A stretch of DNA of 46,516 bases from Actinomycetota bacterium (GCA_947475125.1 CANJMX010000002.1:1-46516), one strand, 5' to 3'; shown: positions 27,650 through 36,872, counted from the stretch's first letter. The notes: generated from the sequence alone by a model not told the origin. Made by a program: numbers and translations.

Positions 27650-28608
27650 TGCCACTCGTCATCCTGCAACCGAGCGGGAACAAAGGTGCCCGAGAACACT
27701 ATCGGGACACCATCCAGACCCCCGTGAGTCTCGTCGACTACGCCTCTTCACTCGGCAGCCAGAAGTCGACACTTGACGCGCTCTTCCCAACGGGCACTGC
27801 TCCAATGTGGGGAGTGACCCCGGGAGGGAGAAACCCGCAGTTATGGGGTCGGTGCAGTGCAGGGGATCTCGTCCTCTTCGCGGCGAACAAGCGCATCTTC
27901 GGCAGCGGCACCGTAAGAACCACTTTTCACAATGAGCCACTAGCCCGGATTCTCTGGGGCGAGGACGCAGAGGGGCGAACTTGGGAGTACATGTACGCGC
28001 TGGATGACATCCGCCCCTTAGACGTCTCCTATGAGGAGTTCAATCGCTGGGTCGGCTACAACGAGCGCGCCGTCATTCAGGACTTCCGGGTACTGAGTCA
28101 AGAAAAGAGCGACTTGGTGTTCGCAGCGCTCGACGTCGACGTGGAGATTTACGGCACGCCAGTCTCACCGGGCGACTTTCGGGCCGCAGCGACGCGCATA
28201 CCCGACGAGCTCGACAGAGAGCGGACCACGCAGCAGCGGACCGAAAGCCGGTACATACGAAACCACCTCTTTCCGAGTCCAACTGCAACGTGTGACCTTT
28301 GCGGCGAGGTGTTCCCGTGTGCCTTCCTCGTTGGGGCTCACATCAAGAAGCGGGCCGCCTGCAGTCACGCCGAAAAGATTGACATCCCGAATGTCGTTAT
28401 GGCTGCGTGCGTGTTCGGTTGCGACGCGCTCTTCGAAAAGGGTTACGTCACCGTCGCCGACAACTGGTCGATTCGAGTTTCGGGGTCGACTGGTTCCGCG
28501 GCCCTTGATAAGCGCCTTGCTCAACTTGCTGGCCGCTCGTTTCCGCACCGCGATGCCCTCCGGCTCCCCTATTTCCTGTGGCATCGAAACAACACGTTTC
28601 GGGGATGA
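27649..28608 (+). CDS. PUA/EVE-like domain + HNH endonuclease (candidate modification-dependent nuclease)
   Basis: N-term WGRCSAGDLVLFAANKRIFGSGTVRTTFHNEPLARILWGEDAEGRTWEYMYALDDIR (PUA-like); C-term CDLCGEVFPCAFLVGAHIKKRAACSHAEKIDIPNVVMAACVFGCDALFEKGYVTV (HNH). Confidence 0.75.
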   Translation: MPLVILQPSGNKGAREHYRDTIQTPVSLVDYASSLGSQKSTLDALFPTGTAPMWGVTPGGRNPQLWGRCSAGDLVLFAANKRIFGSGTVRTTFHNEPLARILWGEDAEGRTWEYMYALDDIRPLDVSYEEFNRWVGYNERAVIQDFRVLSQEKSDLVFAALDVDVEIYGTPVSPGDFRAAATRIPDELDRERTTQQRTESRYIRNHLFPSPTATCDLCGEVFPCAFLVGAHIKKRAACSHAEKIDIPNVVMAACVFGCDALFEKGYVTVADNWSIRVSGSTGSAALDKRLAQLAGRSFPHRDALRLPYFLWHRNNTFRG

Positions 28609-28831
28609 GACTGCGCACCGGCTGCTCTGGCCGCAGGCCTGACAGGAGGCAGGGGCCTGGCGGCTAGCGCGTGGCCGAAACGCGGTTGACCCGCCCCTCA
28701 CGACGGGTCCTCCTGCCGTATGCCACGGCATACAGGAACCCGCATGGGTAAACGAATCTCGGGCATGCGCCGTCCGAGGATCATGCAACCATTGTTAAGA
28801 CGTTCATGCTTCTCAAGCAAAGGTTCGCGAC

Positions 28832-29017
28832 GTGACCAAATACCTAACGACCACCCAAGCGGCTCGAGCCATCGGCGTGAGTCGCGTGACAGTGCATCGC
28901 TGGGTCGTGGCAGGCGCGATCCCGAGCACTCGCACTGCACTTGGTGCCTTGCTCGCCCCAGAAGTAGTCGAGCGAGCGAGGTGCGAATGGATGGCAAGAG
29001 GGGCAGTCCGCCCCTAA
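28832..29017 (+). CDS. Excisionase/MerR-like HTH protein (61 aa)
   Basis: MTKYLTTTQAARAIGVSRVTVHRWVVAGAIPSTRTALGALLAPEVVE. Confidence 0.75.
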   Translation: MTKYLTTTQAARAIGVSRVTVHRWVVAGAIPSTRTALGALLAPEVVERARCEWMARGAVRP

Positions 29018-29498
29018 AAACCGACCGCTCCGTTACAGGCGGAGCGAACGAAAGCAGTCAATTGATGTATGACAGAAATATTGACGGGGACGGTGCGGTT
29101 AACGCGCCACACGCGTCGCCTTATGGCCTCAAGGAGGCCTCAGGCAGAGCTCTGGAATGGCAGCGCGACCGCCGGGCAATGGGCGACACGAATCAAACGG
29201 GTTCGGGCCGACCAAATGACCACCAAGCGCTGGTGGCTCACGATGCGGGGGATGCCGCAGCATTCTGTTGGGCCGCGCGCGCAGCAGAGTCACGCACTCC
29301 GAGTCAGGCCCCAAGCCGACGCGTCCGCCGCATCGGACCAATTCGTCAGGGCATCACCCGCCGTGCGTCACGCAGCGCGACAACAGTCCGCCATGCGGCA
29401 AGCACCACCAAGCGGTCAAGCACCGGCAGCAGCGATGACAGCGGGGGCGATTTACCCGAATCCCAAGTAGTCCCCGCTGCAGTCATGGGGGTGGCCTC

Positions 29499-30281
29499 AT
29501 GAGTAGCGCGAATCAGATGAACAGCCGCCCTGACCAGGAGCGGCTCTCTCTCCTCCCCAGATCACCAGAGACCGACAGGCAGCCGCTGGTCCCGCCCGAC
29601 GCTTCGAGCCTCACTCCAGAGTTCGTAGCTCGCCTGCGCCCTTTCGACAGCGGTGGCTCGCCCATTCGCTCATGGCTTATCGGTGACGCAGTCGACACCG
29701 GCAGCGTTCCGGATGGCTCGATCGTGTGCGTCATCGTCGCCACCGAGGAGGTACTCAGCCGAGAAACCGGTGCGCCCATCGGTCTCCGTCTCAAGGCATC
29801 AGACACAACCGGGGAGGCTGAGATCAATATCCGATATCAGGATACGCCACGCCCCTCGATCTGCCCTGAGGAGGTTTGGCAACGAATCCTCGCCATAGAA
29901 CAAAAGGAGCGCTCGGCCTTACGCCCCGGCACCCTGATCGGCGCATGTGTATTCAAGCCGCACACGAGGGCGTCCCATGGTCGGGTCCGGGACGGACGGG
30001 TAATCCTGTTCTCCCCCTATGTGTTCGACCCGAACGAAGTGGTCCGCCGGCCTTCCAGCGACGACATCGAAGGGCGGCTTGGGTGGGATGCGCAGAAGTT
30101 CGTCGAACGCAACGGCCCCTGCTGCATGCAGGACGTGATTGATGGCGTGACAGGCAAGGCGGCAATGATCCGCACAGAGGTCAGAGAAGCGGTCCGCAAC
30201 GGTGACTTCCTACAAGAGTCCGGCCCGCGGGGAGCCAAGATGCTCTCTTTCGTGAAACGAGTGCAGGTGGTCATTCCATGA
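29499..30281 (+). CDS. Hypothetical protein, possible OB-like domain + C-terminal winged-helix-like region
   Basis: Long ORF with coding-like composition; beta-rich middle (SIVCVIVATEEVLSRETGAPIGLRLKASDTTGEAEINIRY); C-term FVERNGPCCMQDVIDGVTGKAAMIRTEVREAVRNGDFLQE. Confidence 0.6.
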   Translation: MSSANQMNSRPDQERLSLLPRSPETDRQPLVPPDASSLTPEFVARLRPFDSGGSPIRSWLIGDAVDTGSVPDGSIVCVIVATEEVLSRETGAPIGLRLKASDTTGEAEINIRYQDTPRPSICPEEVWQRILAIEQKERSALRPGTLIGACVFKPHTRASHGRVRDGRVILFSPYVFDPNEVVRRPSSDDIEGRLGWDAQKFVERNGPCCMQDVIDGVTGKAAMIRTEVREAVRNGDFLQESGPRGAKMLSFVKRVQVVIP

Positions 30282-30345
30282 CGCCGGGACGTGGTTGGAC
30301 CAAGTCAGCCAGGGGGGCATTGGTAGTCCTCATGACACGCGACCC

Positions 30346-30401
30346 CGACCCCGTCCTCCGTCCCCACCCCTATAAGGGGGTGGGGACGGAGGACGGGGTC
30401 G
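30346..30401. repeat. 25-bp perfect-stem hairpin with 6-nt loop
   Basis: CGACCCCGTCCTCCGTCCCCACCCC-TATAAG-GGGGTGGGGACGGAGGACGGGGTCG. Confidence 0.95.
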
Positions 30402-30468
30402 CTTGGGAGTCGCTCCGCGCTTTGTTCATACTCAGCGTCGCCACGGACTGGACGCGGGGTGGTGTCGC

Positions 30469-30768
30469 GTGAGTATCTCGCCACCTGCATCTCTCAAGAC
30501 TTGCGTCGCCCCAAGCATCCTTCACGAGATCCAGCAGTGGGTGACAGCGGTGGCTGCCGAGGAGATACATAAATGCGCCGAGCAGACGGTGTTGTCGCCT
30601 TACATGACACCCGATCAGGCAGCGCAATGGCTGGGATCGAACCGTCGCCGTATCGATGACCTCTGCTCCCAAGGAAGGCTGACTCGGTGCCATGACGGCC
30701 GACGGCTACTGCTCCTGAGAGCCGAGGTCGAGGCGCTGGTGACTCGGGGGGAGAACCGTGAGTGGTGA
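30469..30768 (+). CDS. Excisionase-type HTH protein
   Basis: LSPYMTPDQAAQWLGSNRRRIDDLCSQGRLTRCHDGRRLLLLRAEVEALVTR. Confidence 0.7.
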   Translation: MSISPPASLKTCVAPSILHEIQQWVTAVAAEEIHKCAEQTVLSPYMTPDQAAQWLGSNRRRIDDLCSQGRLTRCHDGRRLLLLRAEVEALVTRGENREW

Positions 30769-30941
30769 TCGCCGCGTCCCACCAATGCCCCACGCCCCAC
30801 ATCTGGCCAGTCAGTACAGGGTGTCTGCGATGAACACGGGACTCGCAATCCCGCTGAGGTCTCCGCTACGGTCCAAGAACATAAGTGGCCGGGCGAGTGC
30901 GCGAACACCCCCCGGCCGTGGCAACGGAAAGGAAACTTCCG

Positions 30942-32102
30942 ATGCGTGACAAGCCTAATGGCGATCACCGCGACTACCGCCCGACCCCAATGCCGGGCGT
31001 GTACGAGCGTGGACCAGTTGGCCAGCCCTACTGGTCGGCCCGCTACACCGACGCTGATGGCAAGCGGGCCAACGAGCGGTTCGACACCTACGAAGATGCG
31101 TGCGCGTTCAAGGCGCGCATGAAGAACGAGGTGGAACGCCGCACGCACCGCCGCCCCGAGCACATCACGTTCAAGGCATATGCCGAGGCGTGGCCGGATC
31201 GGTACCGGGGGCGCACGACAACCGGGCTGCGGGACGCCTCCCGCGAGCGGTACCGCACGCAGATCAACGTGGCGGCCACCTTCCTCGCTGGGCGCAGCGG
31301 CAGACGCCCATTGGCGGCAGTGGCTCCCGAGCACATCGAGGGCTACGTAGACCACCTGTACGCGACGGGGCGCACGCCCACGACGGTCAGGCGCTACATG
31401 GTCCCGCTGAAAGCGATGCTGTCGCAGGCGGTCAGAGAGGGGAGGATCAAGTCAAACCCTGCGACTGGCGTTCCGCTGCTCCCGTCGGACATGACGCTGC
31501 TACCGGAAACCACAGATGACGAGGCCGACATCAAGGCGCTGTCATCGGAGCAGATGGCGGCGCTGATCGAAGCCGTACCTGCCACCCAGCGGCTACTCGT
31601 CGCCACGATCGCCCGCACAGGCCTCCGCATCAGTGAAGCGCTGGGGCTTCGCTGGTGCGACGTGGACCGGCAGGAGGGCGTGGTGCGGGTAAGACAGTCG
31701 GTGGTCGGGGGCAGGATCGGCAAGCCCAAGACGGCGCGCTCGCGTCGATCGGTGCCGGTGGCCGACGACCTGATGCGCGACCTGCTCGCCCGACGCCTTG
31801 CGTCTCGCCACTCCCGTGACGAGGACTTGGTATTCGGGTCGCGGTCGGGAAAGCCGGTGGACACGTCGTCCTGCTACCGGTGGCTACGACCCGCTGCCGC
31901 AGCGGTCGGAGCGCCCTGGGCCGGGTTCCACGCCCTGCGCCACGGCGCTGCGAGCGCATGGTTCCGAGCGGGCTACCCGGTCACGGTGGTGTCGAAACTG
32001 CTGGGCCACTCAACAGCCACGTTCACGCTGTCGGTCTACATCCACGCGCTCGCAGAAGACATGCCAGACGGTGAAGCGCTGCGGAAGGCGGTGGGCCTCT
32101 AG
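30942..32102 (+). CDS. int: Tyrosine recombinase / phage-type integrase
   Basis: SAM-like core-binding domain; catalytic IARTGLRISEALGLRWCDVD, FHALRHGAASAWFRAGYPVTVVSKLLGHSTATFTLSVYIH (R...HxLR...H...Y). Confidence 0.95.
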   Translation: MRDKPNGDHRDYRPTPMPGVYERGPVGQPYWSARYTDADGKRANERFDTYEDACAFKARMKNEVERRTHRRPEHITFKAYAEAWPDRYRGRTTTGLRDASRERYRTQINVAATFLAGRSGRRPLAAVAPEHIEGYVDHLYATGRTPTTVRRYMVPLKAMLSQAVREGRIKSNPATGVPLLPSDMTLLPETTDDEADIKALSSEQMAALIEAVPATQRLLVATIARTGLRISEALGLRWCDVDRQEGVVRVRQSVVGGRIGKPKTARSRRSVPVADDLMRDLLARRLASRHSRDEDLVFGSRSGKPVDTSSCYRWLRPAAAAVGAPWAGFHALRHGAASAWFRAGYPVTVVSKLLGHSTATFTLSVYIHALAEDMPDGEALRKAVGL

Positions 32103-32250
32103 ACCTAAGGCATCGGGTGGGACGTCCCACCCCGTAATCGCGTGGTGCATGGAGAGGGGTGGTCTGTCAGGTCGCCCCTTTTCATGCGCGTTCCCTCGAA
32201 GTCAGCCCTAGCCCGAGACAGACTCAATAAGCTTCGGTCGTGGTGCTTGA

Positions 32251-34176
32251 TCAGGGCAGGGCCACCTTCTTCCATGAAGACCAGTTACCCGCGCGATCCT
32301 GCACACGGACGAACGCTTGCTTGGTGGTCAGTTTGGCGGAGGTGACCCGCTTGTACCGCGCTACCGTTCCGCCGCCCCTGCGCGATCCCGATATCTGCAC
32401 CTTCCCGACCCCTGAGACCTTGTCCGTGGCCGCCACCACGAAGCGATACCGCCGCCCGGTTGACATCTCGTTGGCACCGCTCGCCGTCGCCGCGGTCACC
32501 GACGTAATGACGGGAGAGATTTCGTCAAGGATGATGTCGTCCGTGTAGTTCGCTCCGGCTCCGTTGAATCGGAGATACACGGTTTTCGGAAGTCGCTCGG
32601 GGCCTGAACTGTCAAGAGTCCACGGAACCCCCTCAGCGATCGCCGAACTTCTGGCCGACCGGAAGCCACCATCATTCGATATCAGGAGGGTTTGGGAGCA
32701 GGCGGGCCACACCGCGGAAAGGGTGACCGACGTTGAGTCCGTGAACCGCGCTCCGTCGTTGATCGACACCCCCACTGGGCCCGCTGGCGGCACGCGGCAC
32801 TCCTGGGCACCTGGGTTTGGGGCACCTGGGTTTGGGGCACCTGTGTTTGGGGCACCTGAGCCGTCGCCGCCGGGAGTGCTGCCGCCGGGAGTGCCGGCAT
32901 CTGGTCTGTCATCGGTCACCCAACGTGCGACGCGCATCGTCGAGTCGCTGCGGGCGAAGCCGAAGACCTCGCCTTCGCCAAAGGCAAAGAGCCGACTGTC
33001 CTGGGTGTATCCGACTGGGCTGGGCCAGCCGGTGGGCGCGCCGACATCCTCTCCGGTGGCTGCGTTAAGGAACTTATCTCCTGCCCAGACAACCGAGGCA
33101 AGCACTGTCACCAGTGGCACTCCATCGCGTGGCTCCTGGTTCTCGAATGTCACGGTCGCGGACCAGATGCTCGCGCCCGTGGATCGGTTGTAAGCCACAA
33201 CTCGACTCGGAAAGAGTCCGCAGTAGCCGTCCATGCACGGATAGGCGACGAAGACAGCGCCCTCACTGACTGTGACGCTCCGAGGGGTTCGATAGCCCCC
33301 TTCGGTCGCCGTCCACAGGACGCCCCCATCGGGGCCGATGGCCTGAACCGTGATCGGTTGCCCCGCCACCGAACGCGCCTTGGCGACGTAGGTCGTGTCG
33401 CCGAACATGGCAAACGCCGGATACCAGTACCAAAGGCTCGGATCTAGTCGCGCGTCGCTGGTAGCGCTGAGCCGCCAGGCAATTGAGCCCGTCGTCGAAT
33501 CGCGGCTGGTAACTCCGCCGCCAGCCAGTGCAACGACTTGCGATGGCGAAACGCGAAGCGCGCTCTGCGAACCCTCACTATTAGTGCGGAGCACCGTGCC
33601 GGTTGCCTGATCGAGCGTCGCTGTGTCGTAGAACCCCGCCGCATAGACGGCGCCATCGCGAGCAGTAAAGGGCGCAGCGACGGAGAACGGGGGATCCAAC
33701 GGATTCGTCGGCAGACCGGACTGACTCCACAGCTCAGCGCCGGTGGCGGTGTCGAAGGCAAGGATGACTCCGCGCCCACCTGCAAACACGCGGGACCCGT
33801 CGACGGCAGGGCACATGCGCCCGTTGTCTGGATAATTCGTACGTGCCGGAATGTCATCCGACTGCCAGAGGAGCGAACCGGTCGAGCCGTCGAACGCGAA
33901 GAGCCGCTGGTTCGGCAGGGAGGTTGTGGTCTTGCCGATTGCGAAGATGCGCCCGCCGCTCGCAGCAACACACTGGAACGGGTCAGCGATGAACTCGGTA
34001 CCGCTCGACCAGCTGACCTTCAGTTTCAAGCCCGGGAACGCGGCGGCGGCGAAACGGCCTTCCGCATTACCTCCCGCCATCGGCCATTCTGTTGCTGCCC
34101 ATGCCGACGAGTACACGCTAAACCCAACGCTTGCTAGTGCAACCGCCGCAAAGAGAGTTCTCGAATGCATTCGCAT
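32251..34176 (-). CDS. Secreted PQQ-like beta-propeller protein with shared C-terminal domain
   Basis: Signal peptide; ASGGRIFAIGKTTTSLPNQRLFAFDGSTGSLLWQSDD, VILAFDTATGAELWSQSG; C-term VSINDGARFTDS...ERLPKTVYLRFNG...YTDDIILDE...VRVQDRAGNWSSWKKV. Confidence 0.82.
   Translation of the reverse strand: MRMHSRTLFAAVALASVGFSVYSSAWAATEWPMAGGNAEGRFAAAAFPGLKLKVSWSSGTEFIADPFQCVAASGGRIFAIGKTTTSLPNQRLFAFDGSTGSLLWQSDDIPARTNYPDNGRMCPAVDGSRVFAGGRGVILAFDTATGAELWSQSGLPTNPLDPPFSVAAPFTARDGAVYAAGFYDTATLDQATGTVLRTNSEGSQSALRVSPSQVVALAGGGVTSRDSTTGSIAWRLSATSDARLDPSLWYWYPAFAMFGDTTYVAKARSVAGQPITVQAIGPDGGVLWTATEGGYRTPRSVTVSEGAVFVAYPCMDGYCGLFPSRVVAYNRSTGASIWSATVTFENQEPRDGVPLVTVLASVVWAGDKFLNAATGEDVGAPTGWPSPVGYTQDSRLFAFGEGEVFGFARSDSTMRVARWVTDDRPDAGTPGGSTPGGDGSGAPNTGAPNPGAPNPGAQECRVPPAGPVGVSINDGARFTDSTSVTLSAVWPACSQTLLISNDGGFRSARSSAIAEGVPWTLDSSGPERLPKTVYLRFNGAGANYTDDIILDEISPVITSVTAATASGANEMSTGRRYRFVVAATDKVSGVGKVQISGSRRGGGTVARYKRVTSAKLTTKQAFVRVQDRAGNWSSWKKVALP
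32806..32850. repeat. 15-bp tandem repeat (3 units, partial 4th) in the linker of the 32251..34176 gene
   Basis: GGCACCTGGGTTTGG x2, GGCACCTGTGTTTGG; encodes GAPNxGAPNPGAPNPGA. Confidence 0.9.
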
Positions 34177-34367
34177 ATAGGGGACGGTAGTCCGCAAACA
34201 GGCTAGGTCACACCCTCCTCATTCCTCGCGCACTGAAGCCGTCCGGCTATAGGTGGGACGGAAGGTGGGACAGACAGGCCCGTAAGCCAGACCAGCATGT
34301 GGACGGGGCGCACCACGAAAGCCCCGTCCACATGCGTTCTCACCCGTGCTCACCCGTAGCGCAAGAT

Positions 34368-34414
34368 GGACTTTTAATCCCAAGGTCCTGGGTTCGAATC
34401 CCAGACGGCGCATT
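34368..34414 (+). repeat. att repeat (distal copy, tRNA-Lys 3' remnant)
   Basis: Identical 47 bp; flanking sequence does not complete a tRNA. Confidence 0.93.
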
Positions 34415-34700
34415 CGCGAGGCGCGATCGCACCGGGTAGTGGGTATCGCCGGTTCCTGAACGCGGGGAGGGGGCGGCACCGGCACTCATGCTGCTCCCAG
34501 GGGGCGAGTTCTGCGGGGCGCGGCACCTCCATTCAGGTAGTGCCCCGTCCCATTAATTGGTTTGGTGGGACCAGCCCAAGAAGTTGGATTTGGGGACGAA
34601 ATTATCCCAGAAACATCCAGTACCGACGGGTGTCGGTGGAGCGCGGGAGAGTCGCTCCTCACGGTCGCGGCCATTCATTTGACCATAAGGAGAAATCACC

Positions 34701-35264
34701 ATGAAGGGATCCACAAAGGGCAGCGCACGTTGGCCACGTGCCGCCGCTGGGGTTGCAGTGCTTGCCTTGGCCGTAGGAGCGGTACCCGCAATGGCGGTGC
34801 CCGCCACGGGCAGTACAACGGCCACCGTCACTGTGAACAGCATTCTGTCGCTCACGGCACCGGCATCGATCTCATTCAGCAACATCTCGGTGGGCGGCAC
34901 GAGCCCGGCATCAGCCACGCCTGTCGCCGTCACAAGCAACGCCGCCAAGGGCTACCAGTTGAGCGTTGGCCGAACCGCGTTCACCAACGCCGGTGGTGGC
35001 TCGGTCGCCGATAATGTGGACATCCCGCTCACCGTGGCCAACCCGAGTGGCGTCGGTGTTGCACCGGGCAGCACTACTCCCGCATCCAGTGATGTCGCGA
35101 TCCTCACCGCGGCCAGCTCGTTGCTTGGCGCTGGGAACGCCGGACACGTGACCGGCAGCGCTGGCGACACGTGGAACCTGGGGCTGGTTCTCGGACCAGT
35201 GCCGTTCACCCAGGATGGGCTGCGCTCATCCACGGTGACCTTCACTGCCGTCACCACCCCCTAG
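34701..35264 (+). CDS. Secreted WxL-like beta-sandwich protein
   Basis: Signal peptide then TATVTVNSILSLTAPASISFSNISVGG...VTSNAAKGYQLSVGRTAFTN...GPVPFTQDGLRSSTVTFTAVTTP; homologous to the C-terminus of the next gene. Confidence 0.7.
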   Translation: MKGSTKGSARWPRAAAGVAVLALAVGAVPAMAVPATGSTTATVTVNSILSLTAPASISFSNISVGGTSPASATPVAVTSNAAKGYQLSVGRTAFTNAGGGSVADNVDIPLTVANPSGVGVAPGSTTPASSDVAILTAASSLLGAGNAGHVTGSAGDTWNLGLVLGPVPFTQDGLRSSTVTFTAVTTP

Positions 35265-35269
35265 GTGCC

Positions 35270-36841
35270 ATGCGGGCCCTATCCAGATCCCGAAGTCGGA
35301 TAGGGCCCACTTTGGCCGTCCTCGTGATGGTTTCACTCACCGGGCTCACGAACATCGCAACCGGTATTCCGCTCGCGCCGACGTTCACGCCCACGGCGCA
35401 GTCGCCAATTACCGCCGGAACGCGGCCGGTCGCGATTGTCGCTGCGCTGTTCACCGCTGACGCGTTCCCGGATATCGCGATCGCTGATGAAGGAAACGGG
35501 ACCTCGGCCAGTAGCGTCGCCACACGTGCGGGCAGTGCCACCGGCACGTTCTCAACAACCGTCGGCACCGCCGGCACCGGAATCGGGCCGTCGGCCATGG
35601 TGACCGGGTACTTCAACACAGGAGTTGCCCGCGACCTGATTGTGGCCAACCGCGGCAGCAACACGATCACCAGCCTCTTCGGCGATGGCACCGGTGCATT
35701 CCCCACATCGCGTTCAACCTCGGTCGGCAACTCGCCATCAGCGCTGGCATCGGGGGATCTGAACGGCGACGCGCTCACCGATCTGGTGGTGGCGAATGGG
35801 GGCGATGCCAACATCTCGGTGCTCCGGCAGCGGGGCACGTCCGGAAGCTTCACAACCTTCAACTGCTCCAGCTGCGCTGGCACGCTGGCCACGGGAACCA
35901 GCCCCTCCGCAGTGGCGCTGGCCGACATCAATCACGATGGACGGCTCGACCTTCTTGCAACTGGTGCATCAAATGCGCTCACGTATCGACTTGGCGCCGG
36001 CGATGGCTCATTCGGCACCAGCACCTCCCAGCCCGTGGGTGCCAGCCCAATGGCCATCGGCGTCGGCGACCTGAACGGCGACACGTATGCCGATGTGATG
36101 GTGGCCAACCAGGGAGTTGGCACGGTGTCGGTCTTCCTTGGGTCAGCTGCTGGGACCCTCACCGCCCAGCCCACCCTCACTGGGTCAGCGGCGAGTGCGC
36201 CCGATGCCCTCGCGGTGGGCGACCTCAATGGCGACAGCATTCCCGATCTCGCGGTGGCCTACAGCGGGAGCGCGAGCGTCGGCATCTTCCCGGGAAATGG
36301 CAATGGCACCTTCGCTGCAGCCACCACCCTTTCCGCGGGTACGGCCCCCTCGTCAATCGCGGAGGCCGACCTGAATGGCGATGGCCGCTCCGATCTTGTG
36401 GTCACCAACAAGACGGCGAACTCGGCCACGGTATTCCTCAACACCACTGCCACCAGCACAACCATCACGGTGCCCGCATCGCTCGACTTCGGAAGTGCCG
36501 CCGTCGGCAACACAATCGCACCGATCAGCCAGACGGTGACCGTTGCCAGCAACGCCCCCACCGGATATCAGCTCTCTATTTCACGGTCGGCCTTCAGCGG
36601 CGGGGACATCCCCCAGTCGCTGTCGCTCACCACCGTCCCGACTGGCGGCACGCGCACGCTCGCCGTCGGCACGACCTCGCTGCTGGCAGACAGCGCCATC
36701 GGCATTGGTCAGCGAGCAGGTTCCGTCACGCCGGCCGGCGGAGATGCCTGGGGCATCGCGACAGGCCTTGGCCCCATTCCATTTGGGATTGAGGGCACAC
36801 GCACATCAACGATCACATACACCGTTGCCACGCTGCCATAG
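35270..36841 (+). CDS. Secreted FG-GAP/VCBS-repeat protein with WxL-like C-terminal domain
   Basis: Repeated SGDLNGDALTDLVVANGGDANISVL-type FG-GAP units; C-term SNAPTGYQLSISRSAFSG...GLGPIPFGIEGTRTSTITYTVATLP. Confidence 0.85.
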   Translation: MRALSRSRSRIGPTLAVLVMVSLTGLTNIATGIPLAPTFTPTAQSPITAGTRPVAIVAALFTADAFPDIAIADEGNGTSASSVATRAGSATGTFSTTVGTAGTGIGPSAMVTGYFNTGVARDLIVANRGSNTITSLFGDGTGAFPTSRSTSVGNSPSALASGDLNGDALTDLVVANGGDANISVLRQRGTSGSFTTFNCSSCAGTLATGTSPSAVALADINHDGRLDLLATGASNALTYRLGAGDGSFGTSTSQPVGASPMAIGVGDLNGDTYADVMVANQGVGTVSVFLGSAAGTLTAQPTLTGSAASAPDALAVGDLNGDSIPDLAVAYSGSASVGIFPGNGNGTFAAATTLSAGTAPSSIAEADLNGDGRSDLVVTNKTANSATVFLNTTATSTTITVPASLDFGSAAVGNTIAPISQTVTVASNAPTGYQLSISRSAFSGGDIPQSLSLTTVPTGGTRTLAVGTTSLLADSAIGIGQRAGSVTPAGGDAWGIATGLGPIPFGIEGTRTSTITYTVATLP

Positions 36842-36872
36842 GCCGCGTGGATCCATCACAGGGAGATTCCAC

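Larger units (their letters stand above)
19494..34414. mobile_element. tRNA-Lys-integrated element, ~14.9 kb, bounded by 47-bp att direct repeats
   Basis: Exact 47-bp repeat GGACTTTTAATCCCAAGGTCCTGGGTTCGAATCCCAGACGGCGCATT at 19494-19540 and 34368-34414; tyrosine integrase and HTH/excisionase-like ORFs inside. Confidence 0.92.

Noticed and set aside
29069-29470. 133-aa ORF between the excisionase-like gene and 29499
   Set aside because: Overlaps other open frames, Arg/Ala/Gln-rich composition, no RBS or domain; too weak to call
34368-34414. Second tRNA-Lys gene
   Set aside because: Only anticodon-loop-to-3'-end sequence is present; no 5' acceptor or D arm, so it is an att remnant
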